DNA of 40,656 nt. Source: Candidatus Aminicenantota bacterium (GTDB lineage: Bacteria > Acidobacteriota > Aminicenantia > Aminicenantales > Saccharicenantaceae). This document shows, one piece after another, positions 1-9,369 of this stretch. The stretch lies in assembly GCA_017883305.1 (NCBI GenBank), contig JADGNU010000004.1, positions 1-40,656 of the forward strand, read 5' to 3'. How positions within the stretch are numbered: position 1 is the first letter of the stretch; each line of letters begins with the position of its first letter. The notes beneath the pieces are model-generated. The model was not told where the DNA came from. It saw nothing but the letters and a program-made list of their open reading frames with translations, and did no database searches. The translations under genes and the position numbers were made by a program.

Positions 1-12
1 GGGTTCTTTCGG

Positions 13-88
<76 letters not shown>

Positions 89-251
89 ACCGGGAAGCCG
101 ATTAATATTACAGGAAGGCGGCCTCAGGGTCAAGAACGTTGCCCCGGGCGAAGTCTCGGAGGGAAACCGGGGACACGATCCGAATTCCGGAGAATTCGGT
201 CATGTCCCCAATTTCCGCATGTCCCCGATTCTGTTCCGTCAAGACCTTCGA

Positions 252-280
252 TTGACCCCTAACCGACCCTGTGATAATTA
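252..280 (+). promoter_or_regulatory. Putative sigma70-like promoter TTGACC-N17-TAATTA upstream of the GH78 gene
   Basis: ttgacc at 252-257, 17-bp spacer, taatta at 275-280; GGAGG Shine-Dalgarno just before ATG 310. Confidence 0.5.
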
Positions 281-309
281 GGAGGAACCCGATTTGCAGG
301 AGGTTCTTC

Positions 310-2991
310 ATGCCCCAGTCTCCCATTTCCAGGCTTAGAATGCGCGTTGGCGTCGGCCTTATGGCCCTGGCCATGATCCCAGTTTTAGCCGTGCCCCCGG
401 CGGCACGAGCTGCCGAGCCGGCCGGGCCAGCCGCTCCGACGTCCCTGCGATGCGAATACCTCGTCAACCCCATGGGCATCGATATGGCAAAACCGCGCTT
501 TTTCTGGATCGTCCAGCACGCCGAGCGCGGCCAGATCCAATCGGCGTATCAGGTTGTCGTCTCGACGGATCCGAAGGCCGCGGCGGGAGACACCTGGGAC
601 AGTGGGAAGGCCGCCTCCCCCAAGTCAACCCAGGTCGCCTTCGCCGGCACGGCGCTCGAGAGCGGCAAGTCCTACTTCTGGAAGGTCCGCGTCTGGGACC
701 GGGACGGCCGCGAGAGCGCCTGGAGCGACGTCGCCCGTTTCGACACCGGCCTCTACAACAAAAGCGATTGGAAGGGCGCCTGGATCGGTCAGAAGAACCA
801 GCTCCGCAAGGAGTTCAGCCTCAAGGGCCGCGTCAAAAGGGCCCGGGCTTACATCGCCGGGGTCGGGTATTACGAGCTTCGCCTGAACGGCCGAAAGGCC
901 GGCAACCGCGTCCTCGATCCGGCCTGGACGACTTATGACAAGCGCGTCCTCTATGCAGCATACGACGTGACGTCTTTCCTGCGCGAAGGCGCCAATGCCG
1001 TCGCCGTGACACTCGGCAACGGCTGGTACAAGTCGCGGGCCCTCCTCTTCCAGCTCAACATCGAGCTCGAGGACGGGACCGCGACGAGCATCGTCAGCGA
1101 TGCGACTTGGAAGGCCGCCGACGGCCCCATCTTCGAGGATAGCATCTACGACGGAGAATCCTATGACGCTCGCCGCGAAATGCCCGGCTGGGAACGTCCG
1201 GGTTTCGACGATAAGGATTGGCCCGCGGTCGAGGCCGTCAAGGGCCCAACGGGGGTCGTTTCGGCCCAGCTGATGCCGGCGATCCAGGTCGTCGACACCA
1301 TCGTCCCGCTCAAGATGTCGAGTCCCCTCCCCGGTGTCTTCATCTTCGACATGGGCCAAAACTTCAGCGGCTGGGCCCGCCTCCGGGTCGAGGGGCCGCG
1401 CGGCACGGACGTCCGCTTGCGCTTCGCCGAGCTCTTGTTCGACGACGGCACGCTCAACCAGGACAACTTGCGCTCGGCCCAGGCCGAGGACCACTACATT
1501 CTCAAAGGTGAAGGCGAAGAGACGTGGGAGCCGCGCTTCACCTATCACGGCTTCCGCTACGTCGAGGTCAAGGGATTCCCCGGGACGCCCAAGCTCGACA
1601 GCATCCGCGGCAGGGTCGTCCATTCCGCGGTCGAGCCGATCGGCAGCTTCGCCGCGTCCAAGGACATCCTCAACGGCATCCAGCGGATCATCACCTGGGG
1701 CCAGAAGACGAACCTCCACAGCATCCCGACCGATTGTAACCAGCGCGACGAGCGCATGGGCTGGATGGGCGACGCCCAAGGCACGGCCGAAGAAGCCATC
1801 ATGAACTTCGACATGGCCGCCTTCTACACGAATTTCATGCGGGACATCCGCGACGTCCAGGACGAAAAGGGCCGCCTGTCCGATACGGTGCCCCACATCT
1901 GGGGCGGAGAGAACGCCGACCCGGCCTGGGCGACGGCCTATCCCCTCATCTGCTGGTATATGTACCAGTATTACGGCGACACCCGCGTCCTCGAGGAACA
2001 CTACGACGGATTGAAGAAGTACGTCGAGTTCCTGAGGAGCAAGGCCGAGAACGGGCTGGTCAAGTTCAGCTCGTACGGCGATTGGGTGGCCATCGAGAAG
2101 TGCCCCGGGGCGATCGTCTCCTCGTTCTATTATCTCTATGACGTCCGTATCCTGGCCGACGCCGCCCGGATCATCGGCAAGACCGCGGACGCGGCGCTCT
2201 ACGACAAGCTGGCCGCCGACATCCGGACGGCCTTCAACCGGGAATACTACGACCCGAAAACCGGAGACTACGCCGACGGCACCCAGACGGCCAACACCCT
2301 GCCGCTCTTCCTCGGCATTCCGACCGAGAAGGAGGGCAGCGCCTGGGGCCGGCTCTTCGACGACATCGTCTACAAGCACAACGCCCACTTGACGACCGGC
2401 ATCGTCGGCACGAAGTACATCATGGAGGTCCTGACCCAGAGCGGGGCCGCCGACCTGGCCTACGACATCGCCTGCAAAACCGATTTCCCGAGCTGGGGCT
2501 ACATGATCGCGAGCGGGGCGACGACTCTCTGGGAGCTGTGGCAGAACCGCGAGGGCTCGTCGATGAACTCGCACAATCATCCGATGTTCGGGAGCGTCGG
2601 GGCCTGGTTCTACAAGGCCCTGGCCGGGATCAACCTGGCGCCGGGGACGACCGGATTCGAGAAGATCCTCATCCAGCCGCAGATGGTCCGGGACCTGACC
2701 CACGCCTCGGGCTCGACGAGGACCGTCCGCGGCGAGGTCGCTTGCGCCTGGGCGCGGACGGAGCTTGACGCCCACGTCGAGGTCACGATCCCGTTCGGAT
2801 CGCAGGCCGAGGTCGTCATCCCCAAGCTCGGGATCCGCAACATCAAGATCACCGAGGGAGGCCAGACGATCTGGGCGAGCGATACGTACGCTGCCGGAGT
2901 CGCCGGGGTGCTAGGCGCGGTCGACAAGGACGGCGCCATCCGCATCCAAACCGGCGGCGGCCGCTACATCTTCGTGCTTGAAGGGAACTAG
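310..2991 (+). CDS. Alpha-L-rhamnosidase, GH78 family, secreted
   Basis: Signal peptide; fibronectin-like N-terminus; TDCNQRDERMGWMGDAQ catalytic-region motif; C-terminal beta domain. ATG 310 preferred over the GTG at 271, which overlaps the predicted promoter. Confidence 0.9.
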   Translation: MPQSPISRLRMRVGVGLMALAMIPVLAVPPAARAAEPAGPAAPTSLRCEYLVNPMGIDMAKPRFFWIVQHAERGQIQSAYQVVVSTDPKAAAGDTWDSGKAASPKSTQVAFAGTALESGKSYFWKVRVWDRDGRESAWSDVARFDTGLYNKSDWKGAWIGQKNQLRKEFSLKGRVKRARAYIAGVGYYELRLNGRKAGNRVLDPAWTTYDKRVLYAAYDVTSFLREGANAVAVTLGNGWYKSRALLFQLNIELEDGTATSIVSDATWKAADGPIFEDSIYDGESYDARREMPGWERPGFDDKDWPAVEAVKGPTGVVSAQLMPAIQVVDTIVPLKMSSPLPGVFIFDMGQNFSGWARLRVEGPRGTDVRLRFAELLFDDGTLNQDNLRSAQAEDHYILKGEGEETWEPRFTYHGFRYVEVKGFPGTPKLDSIRGRVVHSAVEPIGSFAASKDILNGIQRIITWGQKTNLHSIPTDCNQRDERMGWMGDAQGTAEEAIMNFDMAAFYTNFMRDIRDVQDEKGRLSDTVPHIWGGENADPAWATAYPLICWYMYQYYGDTRVLEEHYDGLKKYVEFLRSKAENGLVKFSSYGDWVAIEKCPGAIVSSFYYLYDVRILADAARIIGKTADAALYDKLAADIRTAFNREYYDPKTGDYADGTQTANTLPLFLGIPTEKEGSAWGRLFDDIVYKHNAHLTTGIVGTKYIMEVLTQSGAADLAYDIACKTDFPSWGYMIASGATTLWELWQNREGSSMNSHNHPMFGSVGAWFYKALAGINLAPGTTGFEKILIQPQMVRDLTHASGSTRTVRGEVACAWARTELDAHVEVTIPFGSQAEVVIPKLGIRNIKITEGGQTIWASDTYAAGVAGVLGAVDKDGAIRIQTGGGRYIFVLEGN

Positions 2992-3001
2992 GAGGCGACA
3001 G

Positions 3002-3514
3002 ATGAAGTTTCAAGAACTGATAACGAAACGCTGCAGCGTCCGCGCTTATAAGCCGGATCCGGTCGAGGACGAAAAACTCGCCCGGGTACTCGAGGCGGCC
3101 CGCATCGCCCCCACGGCCGCGAACCGACAGGCCTTCCGGGTTATTGTCATTTCGACCGAGTCGTGCAAGTCGGATCTGCGGCGAATCTACGGCCGCGACT
3201 GGTTCGTCCAGGCCCCCTACGTTCTGTGCGTCTGCGCCGTTCCCTCCGAGGCCTGGGTGCGGAAGGCCGACGGCTGGAACGCCGCCGAGGTCGATGCGAC
3301 GATAGTCATGAGCCACATCGTCCTTGCGGCCGCCGAGGAAGGACTGGGCACCTGCTGGATCGCGGCCTTCGATCCCGCGGCGGCCCGCGAGGTCCTCGGG
3401 ATTCCCCTGGAGGTCATTCCCTCGGCGTTTACGCCTCTCGGCTATGCGGCCGATTCCGCCTTGCCCAAGAAACGCCGGCCGCTGACCGAGCTCGTCCGCC
3501 GCGACCGCTGGTAG
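3002..3514 (+). CDS. Nitroreductase family protein
   Basis: N-terminal RCSVRAYKPDPVEDEKLARVLEAARIAPTAANRQ motif and GLGTCWIAAFDPAAAREVLGIP motif; ggaggcgacag SD before ATG. Confidence 0.88.
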   Translation: MKFQELITKRCSVRAYKPDPVEDEKLARVLEAARIAPTAANRQAFRVIVISTESCKSDLRRIYGRDWFVQAPYVLCVCAVPSEAWVRKADGWNAAEVDATIVMSHIVLAAAEEGLGTCWIAAFDPAAAREVLGIPLEVIPSAFTPLGYAADSALPKKRRPLTELVRRDRW

Positions 3515-3597
3515 GCCCGGCCAATCTGACCGGGAAGCCTTGACCGGCCCCTCCGCCGGTCGCCCAAAATATTATTTTAAATATTTTCGCCTGACGC

Positions 3598-3628
3598 TTG
3601 ACTCTGACGTTACGTCATAGTGCACAAT
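3598..3628 (+). promoter_or_regulatory. MerR-type promoter with 19-bp spacer and operator dyad
   Basis: TTGACT (3598-3603), N19 containing the dyad tgacgt-t-acgtca (3605-3617), CACAAT (3623-3628). Confidence 0.7.
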
Positions 3629-3634
3629 GGAAGC

Positions 3635-4402
3635 GTGGACAAGGCCGTGAAGACAAACGGATACCTCATCAGGGAGTTCGCCAAGCTGACGCGGGTGACG
3701 GTCCGGACGCTCCACTACTACGACCAGATCGGGCTGCTCAAGCCGAGCTTCGAGCGGCCGAACGGCTACCGGGTCTACACCGACGCCGACTTGCTCAAGC
3801 TCCAGCAGATCGTCACCCTGAAGTTCATGGGCTTCTCTCTCGCCGAGATCCGGCGCCTCCTCGACAGCAAGGGCTACGAGGCCGTAAAATCCCTCAAGGT
3901 CCAGGCTGAAGCGGTCAAGGACGAGATCGCCCGGCTGCGCGAGGCCTCGCGGGCCATCGAACAGGTCCTCAACCGCCTCGAGAAGGACGGCCGCATCCAT
4001 AAGGAAAAACTCATCAAAATCATGGAGGTCATTCAAATGGGCGAAGACGTCAAGAAAGGCTGGCACGAGAAGTTCTTCTCCGAGGCGGACCTCAAGAAGT
4101 TCGCCGAGGTCGGCAAGAACTACTCGCCGGAAGCGATGACCGCTTACCAGAACCGCTGGGCGGCGCTCATCGAAGAGGTCAAGAAGAACATCGAGCTCGA
4201 TCCGGCAAGCGAGAAGGCCCAGGACCTGGGCCGGCGCTGGACGACGCTTCTCGACGAGGCGTACGGCGGCCACCCGGAGCTCAAGACCAAGATCGCCAAG
4301 GCCTATAAGGCCGGCGCGATCGACAAAGAACACAACATGATCGCCCCGGAGGTCTGGGACTTCATCAAAAAGGTCCACGCGGCCGCCGGAAAGAAGTGCT
4401 GA
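3635..4402 (+). CDS. MerR-family transcriptional regulator with C-terminal TipAS-like domain
   Basis: GYLIREFAKLTRVTVRTLHYYDQIGLLKPSFERPNGYRVYTDADLLKLQQI (MerR HTH); TipAS-like C-terminus. The ORF is open from 3620, but that GTG overlaps the predicted -10; GTG 3635 or 3647 is more likely the start. Confidence 0.85.
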   Translation: MDKAVKTNGYLIREFAKLTRVTVRTLHYYDQIGLLKPSFERPNGYRVYTDADLLKLQQIVTLKFMGFSLAEIRRLLDSKGYEAVKSLKVQAEAVKDEIARLREASRAIEQVLNRLEKDGRIHKEKLIKIMEVIQMGEDVKKGWHEKFFSEADLKKFAEVGKNYSPEAMTAYQNRWAALIEEVKKNIELDPASEKAQDLGRRWTTLLDEAYGGHPELKTKIAKAYKAGAIDKEHNMIAPEVWDFIKKVHAAAGKKC

Positions 4403-4426
4403 CCGGCTGAGCTGGGCTGAACTCGC

Positions 4427-4460
4427 GGCGGCGGGGGGCCTCCCCCCCGCCGCCTTTACT
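4427..4460 (+). terminator. Intrinsic terminator
   Basis: 12-bp perfect stem ggcggcgggggg/ccccccgccgcc, 4-nt loop, followed by tttactttgt; 25 nt after the MerR stop. Confidence 0.75.
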
Positions 4461-4548
4461 TTGTCCCGCCATAGATTTATCATAGTTCCTCGCAGCCATC
4501 CTGAGGCTTCCGTCGACCGAGGATCTTAATTATTGGGGAGGATAGACC

Positions 4549-5433
4549 ATGAGAATGTCCCAGTTGTCACGCACACGATTCGCGCGGCTCGCATTGGCGG
4601 TGGGCACCGCAGCCATCCTGATCTTGACGGTGAGCGCTGCGCCCAAGCCCGCGGCTCCCGCCACGACCGTTCTCGAGTACAAGATGCCGGCCGGCCGTGC
4701 CCTGACCTATCAGGGCAAGTCGGAGGAGGCGCAGGTCATGGAGATCCAAGGCCAATCGATGGAGACCCATACCACGGGAACGAACACCTTCACCTTCAAG
4801 GCGAAGGGGCCCAAGGACAAGAATCTCCTCTTGGGCGTGTCCCTCGACGACGTCGCCGTGACGGTGACCAGCAGCGCCCAGGGCGACATGTCCCCGGACA
4901 TGAGCTCCGTCAAGGGCAAGTCGTTCGACATGGTCCTCTCCCCGCTCGGGTCGGAGGTGGACGTCTCCGGCGCCGAGGCCATCAGCTATAGCATGGCCGG
5001 GGAAACCCGCAATCTGGGTTCCGCCTTCAAGACCTTCTTCCCCGATCTCGCGGGGAAGCCGGTCAAGATCGGGGACACTTGGCCGTCGAGCTCCTCGGTC
5101 GAGGAGAAGACGGGTTCGATGGACATCAAAGTCGATCTCCAAAACGTCAACACCCTCCAGGGCTTCGAAACCGTCGACGGCATGGAGTGCGCCCGGATCT
5201 CGTCGGACGTCACCGGGACCATCACGGGCACCGGCAACCAAGGGGGTATGGACCTGACCTTCTCGGGGACGTCCAAGGGTAAAGACATTTGGTACTTCGC
5301 GGTCAAAGAGGGGATCTACGTCAAGGGGAACTCCGAGTCCACGACTCAGTTGTCGATCGATGTCCCCGCCGCGGGCATGAGCATCCCGGCGACCCAGACA
5401 AGCAAGAGCGAGGTCAAGCTGACGAGCCATTGA
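4549..5433 (+). CDS. Secreted protein of unknown function (DUF6263-like)
   Basis: N-terminal signal peptide; beta-rich sequence; GKPVKIGDTW motif; ggggagg SD. Confidence 0.7.
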   Translation: MRMSQLSRTRFARLALAVGTAAILILTVSAAPKPAAPATTVLEYKMPAGRALTYQGKSEEAQVMEIQGQSMETHTTGTNTFTFKAKGPKDKNLLLGVSLDDVAVTVTSSAQGDMSPDMSSVKGKSFDMVLSPLGSEVDVSGAEAISYSMAGETRNLGSAFKTFFPDLAGKPVKIGDTWPSSSSVEEKTGSMDIKVDLQNVNTLQGFETVDGMECARISSDVTGTITGTGNQGGMDLTFSGTSKGKDIWYFAVKEGIYVKGNSESTTQLSIDVPAAGMSIPATQTSKSEVKLTSH

Positions 5434-5462
5434 CGGGACGCGCCGGCGCGGGAGGAGAGCCC

Positions 5463-6506
5463 ATGACCGCGAACAGGCCCAAGCGGATCGAGGATCTCCG
5501 GAAGAAGGACGACCTCATCGTCGTCACCGGCGCGGGCGGGTTCATCGCCGGGTCGCTCGTCCGTTCTTTTCACGACAAGGGTTTCACGAACATCCGTGCC
5601 GTCGACAAAAAGCCCCTCGAAGCGTGGTACCAGAAGACGCCGGGAGTCGAGAACCTCGTCCTCGACGTCAGCTTCCGCGACAACTGCGTCAGGGCCTGTG
5701 AGGGGGCGGTCGAAGTCTACAACCTGGCCGCCGACATGGGCGGCATGGGCTTCATCGAGCGCTACCGGATCGAATGCCTGCGGAGCGTTCTCATCAACAC
5801 CCACATGATCGAAGCGGCCCAGCGGGCCGGAGCCGACCGCTACTTCTTCTCGTCCTCGGCCTGCGCCTACAACGTCGACCTCCAGAAGGACACCCAGAGC
5901 CGGGCGCTCAAGGAAACCGACGCCTACCCGGCCAACGCCGAGCGCGGCTACGGCTGGGAGAAGCTCTTCTCCGAGATCGTCTGCCAGGAGTACTCGGCCG
6001 AGCGCGGCCTCAAGACGGCCATCGCCCGCTTCCACAACGTCTATGGCCCCTTCGGCACCTGGGACGGCGGCCGGGAGAAGGCCCCGGCGGCCCTCTCGCG
6101 CAAGGTCATCGAAGCGAAAGACCACGGCGCGCGCGCCATCGAGATCTGGGGCGACGGCACGCGGACGCGCAGCTTCATGTGGATCGGGGACTGCGTCAAC
6201 GGCATCGATATGATCATGCACTGCGACGAGCTCATCGCGACGCCCATCAATCTGGGCTCGCACGAGCTCGTCTCGGTCAACGAGCTCCTCGGCATCATCG
6301 AGGAGATCGCCGGGTTCAAGGTCGCGCGCCGCTACGACCTCGACGCCCCGAAGGGGGTCGGCGGCCGCAACTCGGACAACACCATGATCCGCAGCGTCCT
6401 CGGCTGGGAGCCGTCGACGCCGCTCCGCACGGGCATGGCTAAGACCTACGCTTGGATCGAAGAGCAGTACGCCCTGAGGAAGGCCGGGAACAAAGTCGTC
6501 CTTTGA
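5463..6506 (+). CDS. NAD-dependent epimerase/dehydratase, GDP-mannose 3,5-epimerase-like
   Basis: Rossmann VTGAGGFIAGSLVR; ADMGGMGFIE and SSACAYN motifs, YGWEK catalytic motif; overall resemblance to plant-type GME. Confidence 0.8.
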   Translation: MTANRPKRIEDLRKKDDLIVVTGAGGFIAGSLVRSFHDKGFTNIRAVDKKPLEAWYQKTPGVENLVLDVSFRDNCVRACEGAVEVYNLAADMGGMGFIERYRIECLRSVLINTHMIEAAQRAGADRYFFSSSACAYNVDLQKDTQSRALKETDAYPANAERGYGWEKLFSEIVCQEYSAERGLKTAIARFHNVYGPFGTWDGGREKAPAALSRKVIEAKDHGARAIEIWGDGTRTRSFMWIGDCVNGIDMIMHCDELIATPINLGSHELVSVNELLGIIEEIAGFKVARRYDLDAPKGVGGRNSDNTMIRSVLGWEPSTPLRTGMAKTYAWIEEQYALRKAGNKVVL

Positions 6507-6520
6507 GCCTGGAGGGGCCC

Positions 6521-7054
6521 ATGACAAGCAAAGATATTGCTCAAGCGCGGGCGGCGGCCGCGGCCCTGCTCAAGAAAGCCCGCATCCCCATCACCCGGGA
6601 CGAGCTCGAGAGCATGGAGATCGCCGACCTCGGCCTTGGCGATATCAGGCGCATCGGGCTCGAGGTCATCGTCTACGAGAACAACGACCGTTACTGCGCC
6701 AAGGAGCTCGTCCTCCTTCCCCGCCAGATCTGCCCGGAGCACCGCCACCCGAGCGTCAGCGGCCGGATGGGCAAAAAAGAAACCTTCCGTTGCCGCTACG
6801 GAGAGGTCTATCTCTACGTCGCCGGCGAGCGCGCCCAGAAACCGATGGCCCGCGTGCCGCGGAAATACAAGTCCTATTTGACCGTCGGGCACGAGATCGT
6901 GCTCCGGCCCGGCGACCAGTACACGCTGCCGCCGAACTCCCTGCACTGGTTCCAGGCGGGCGACAAGGGAGCCGTCGTCTCGGAGTTCTCATCGACCAGC
7001 ACGGACGCGAACGATCTCTTCTCCGACCCCCGGATCCGCCGGGTCGGGAATTAG
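6521..7054 (+). CDS. D-lyxose isomerase family (cupin-type sugar isomerase)
   Basis: CPEHRHPSVSGRMGKKETFRCRYGEVYLY and LPPNSLHWFQAGDKGAVVSEFSS motifs typical of D-lyxose ketol-isomerase; ggagg SD. Confidence 0.75.
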   Translation: MTSKDIAQARAAAAALLKKARIPITRDELESMEIADLGLGDIRRIGLEVIVYENNDRYCAKELVLLPRQICPEHRHPSVSGRMGKKETFRCRYGEVYLYVAGERAQKPMARVPRKYKSYLTVGHEIVLRPGDQYTLPPNSLHWFQAGDKGAVVSEFSSTSTDANDLFSDPRIRRVGN

Positions 7055-7069
7055 GGGCCGGGACAGCCC

Positions 7070-8221
7070 GTGTCCTCAGTGATCGAGATCGGCGTCCCGG
7101 TCGAGGAGCTGGCCAAGCGCCGCGGGCGCATCGAAAAGACCCGGCGCTTCGAGCGGCCCGACCGCATCGCCGTCGTGCCTTCCGTCGCCACCCGCTTTCT
7201 CGTCCCCCAGGTCGGGGTGCGCTTCTGCGATTATTATGGCGACCCCGAGACCATGCTCCGAACGCAGATCCTGGCCCAGAAGTGGCTTCTCGAGAACGTC
7301 CGGACGGACGCCTATGCGATCACCGGGCCCTGGGTCGGAGCTTGGACCGACTTCCAGAACTCGTTCGAAGCGGGCAGCCTCGGCGTCGACATCGTCTTCC
7401 CCGACGACGACATCCCCTGGATCGGCCGCGGCTGGGTGGCCGGCGAGGCCGACCTCCGGCGCCTCGAGGCCATGGACTTCGTCCACTCCGGGATCAACGC
7501 CAGACAGATCACCTATCGCCGCGCGATGAGGGACGTGGCCTCGAAATACCCCGTCAAGTTCCTGGGCGGACCGGTCTTCACCCCCGGCGAGAACCCGGCC
7601 CTGACCCACACCTCCGACGGCCCGTTCGGCGTCGCGGGCGACCTCATGGGCAAGATGGAGATCTTTCTCGCGGTTAAGGAGCGTCCGGATTTCGTCCGGG
7701 AGCTCCTCCGCATCGTCACCGACAAGCTCATCGAGTACCTCGACTTCTGCTGGGCCGAGGAAGGCCTGCCCTCGCCCAAGGACTTCGCCTGGACGGACGA
7801 TCTGGCCGTCTCGCTTTCGGCGGCGACCTACCGCGAGGTCGTGCTGCCGTCGGAGCGGCGGCTGCGCTTCCACTTCGACGGGCGGGCCAGCCTCCACATG
7901 TGCGGAAAGACCGACCACATGCTCGAGATCTTCCGCGACGACCTGGCCATCCATGAGCTCCAGGGATTCGGCTACGAGGTCAACCTCGATCGGATCGGCG
8001 AGGTCCTGGGGGGCCGGGTCGTCCTGATCGGCAACGTCAACCCGATGCTCATCCACGCCGGGACGCCGGACGAAGTGCGCGCCGCGACCCGCCGCGTCAT
8101 CGAAAAGCTCGGGCCGCGCGGCGGGCTCATCATCCAGGACGGCAACAACATCCCTCCGGGATCGCCGCTCGCCAACATCAACGCCATGATGGAGGCGGCC
8201 GAAATGTGGGGCCGGGCGTGA
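7070..8221 (+). CDS. Uroporphyrinogen decarboxylase (UROD)-superfamily protein, probably not HemE
   Basis: LHMCGKTDHMLEIF, VVLIGNVNPMLIHAGTPDEV and DGNNIPPGSPLANINAMMEAAE motifs; canonical HemE N-terminal motif absent. Confidence 0.85.
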   Translation: MSSVIEIGVPVEELAKRRGRIEKTRRFERPDRIAVVPSVATRFLVPQVGVRFCDYYGDPETMLRTQILAQKWLLENVRTDAYAITGPWVGAWTDFQNSFEAGSLGVDIVFPDDDIPWIGRGWVAGEADLRRLEAMDFVHSGINARQITYRRAMRDVASKYPVKFLGGPVFTPGENPALTHTSDGPFGVAGDLMGKMEIFLAVKERPDFVRELLRIVTDKLIEYLDFCWAEEGLPSPKDFAWTDDLAVSLSAATYREVVLPSERRLRFHFDGRASLHMCGKTDHMLEIFRDDLAIHELQGFGYEVNLDRIGEVLGGRVVLIGNVNPMLIHAGTPDEVRAATRRVIEKLGPRGGLIIQDGNNIPPGSPLANINAMMEAAEMWGRA

Positions 8222-9369
8222 GCGCGCGGGACTTCCTGACCCGGCTCTGGGCGCTCGAGAACGACGACCGTCCGGGGTGTCTCGTCGGATACGTCGGCCC
8301 GCGGGTCAAGGGCGGCGCGCCCATCCGCAGCGCCCTCTTCTCGACCGAAGGGAAAGACACGGTCAAGGCCCGGCTTCTCGATCCCATCAAATTTCTCGAG
8401 GCGCAGCTCGAAGAGATCGAGGGTCAATCGAAGCTCCGCGGCGACCTCGTCCCGGCGTTGTGCCCGACTCTCGGGGTCATCGCCATTCCCTCGGCCTTCG
8501 GCAGCGAGGTCGTCTGGTGGGAGAACGACTTCCCGGCGGTGCGACCTCTCATCGGGGACCGCCCGGACAAGGTCCGCGATCTGGCGCGGCCGCGGGTGAC
8601 CGATGGCGAGCTCGGCCGCATCCTCGATTACACGCGCGTCTTCCTGGAGCGGACGGGCGGGAAAATGCCCATCCGGCTCGGCGATATCCAGGGACCCCTC
8701 GACAACGCCGCGCTCATCTTCGGCCACACGGCCTTCCTCGAGGCCCTGATCACCGCGCCGCAAGAGGTCCACCGGCTGCTCGACATGGTCACCGACCTCA
8801 TGATCGAATTCGCCGCGGCCCAGCGGGGCCTCGTCCGCGCCGCCGGGGCCGAATTCGTCCCGAGCTCCTTCCAACCGTGGCTGCCGGACGGGCAGGGCCT
8901 CTCGGTCGCCAACGACGTGGCCGTGATGCTTTCGCCGGCGCTTCACGACGAGTTCGGCGTCCCCTATCTCAACCGGCTTTCGGAGGCGTTCGGCGGCCTT
9001 TACGTCCACTCCTGCGGCGACTGGACGCATCTTTTCTCCAGCCTGGAGAAGGTCCGCGGCCTGAAGGGCCTGGAGTTCGGGGCGAGCGAAGCTCCCTACG
9101 CCAAGGTCCTGGCCCGCTTCGGCGGGCGCATGGTCCTCGCCTGCCGCATCGGGCTCAACCGCGACATCTGTTTCAGCGGCATGGCCGATTTCGTCAGGAA
9201 GGTGATCGGCGCGGCGCCGGCCCCCCGCGGTCTCTTCCTGCATATCGACATCACCAACGGCCTCCTCGGCGAGGACTGGCCGGAAACGGACCTCGACGAG
9301 ATCTACGCGCTCCTCGACGCGGGAAACCCCGACTGGCCCGGACCGGCCGCACAGAAGAAAGGCCCATGA
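8218..9369 (+). CDS. UROD-superfamily protein (second tandem copy)
   Basis: VHSCGDWTHLFSSLEKV motif; GTG 8218 overlaps the upstream TGA (GTGA coupling). Confidence 0.8.
   Translation: MSARDFLTRLWALENDDRPGCLVGYVGPRVKGGAPIRSALFSTEGKDTVKARLLDPIKFLEAQLEEIEGQSKLRGDLVPALCPTLGVIAIPSAFGSEVVWWENDFPAVRPLIGDRPDKVRDLARPRVTDGELGRILDYTRVFLERTGGKMPIRLGDIQGPLDNAALIFGHTAFLEALITAPQEVHRLLDMVTDLMIEFAAAQRGLVRAAGAEFVPSSFQPWLPDGQGLSVANDVAVMLSPALHDEFGVPYLNRLSEAFGGLYVHSCGDWTHLFSSLEKVRGLKGLEFGASEAPYAKVLARFGGRMVLACRIGLNRDICFSGMADFVRKVIGAAPAPRGLFLHIDITNGLLGEDWPETDLDEIYALLDAGNPDWPGPAAQKKGP

Noticed and set aside
271-309. GTG 271 as the GH78 start
   Set aside because: It overlaps the predicted -10 region; ATG 310 is preceded by GGAGG and starts a good signal peptide.
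625-2775. 716-aa ORF antisense to GH78
   Set aside because: GC-rich codon bias leaves long open antisense frames; the translation is low-complexity (D/E/G/R/V-rich) with no motif, while the plus strand encodes a clear GH78.
7070-9369. UROD-family genes as hemE
   Set aside because: No HemE N-terminal motif, three divergent copies, and carbohydrate gene context.
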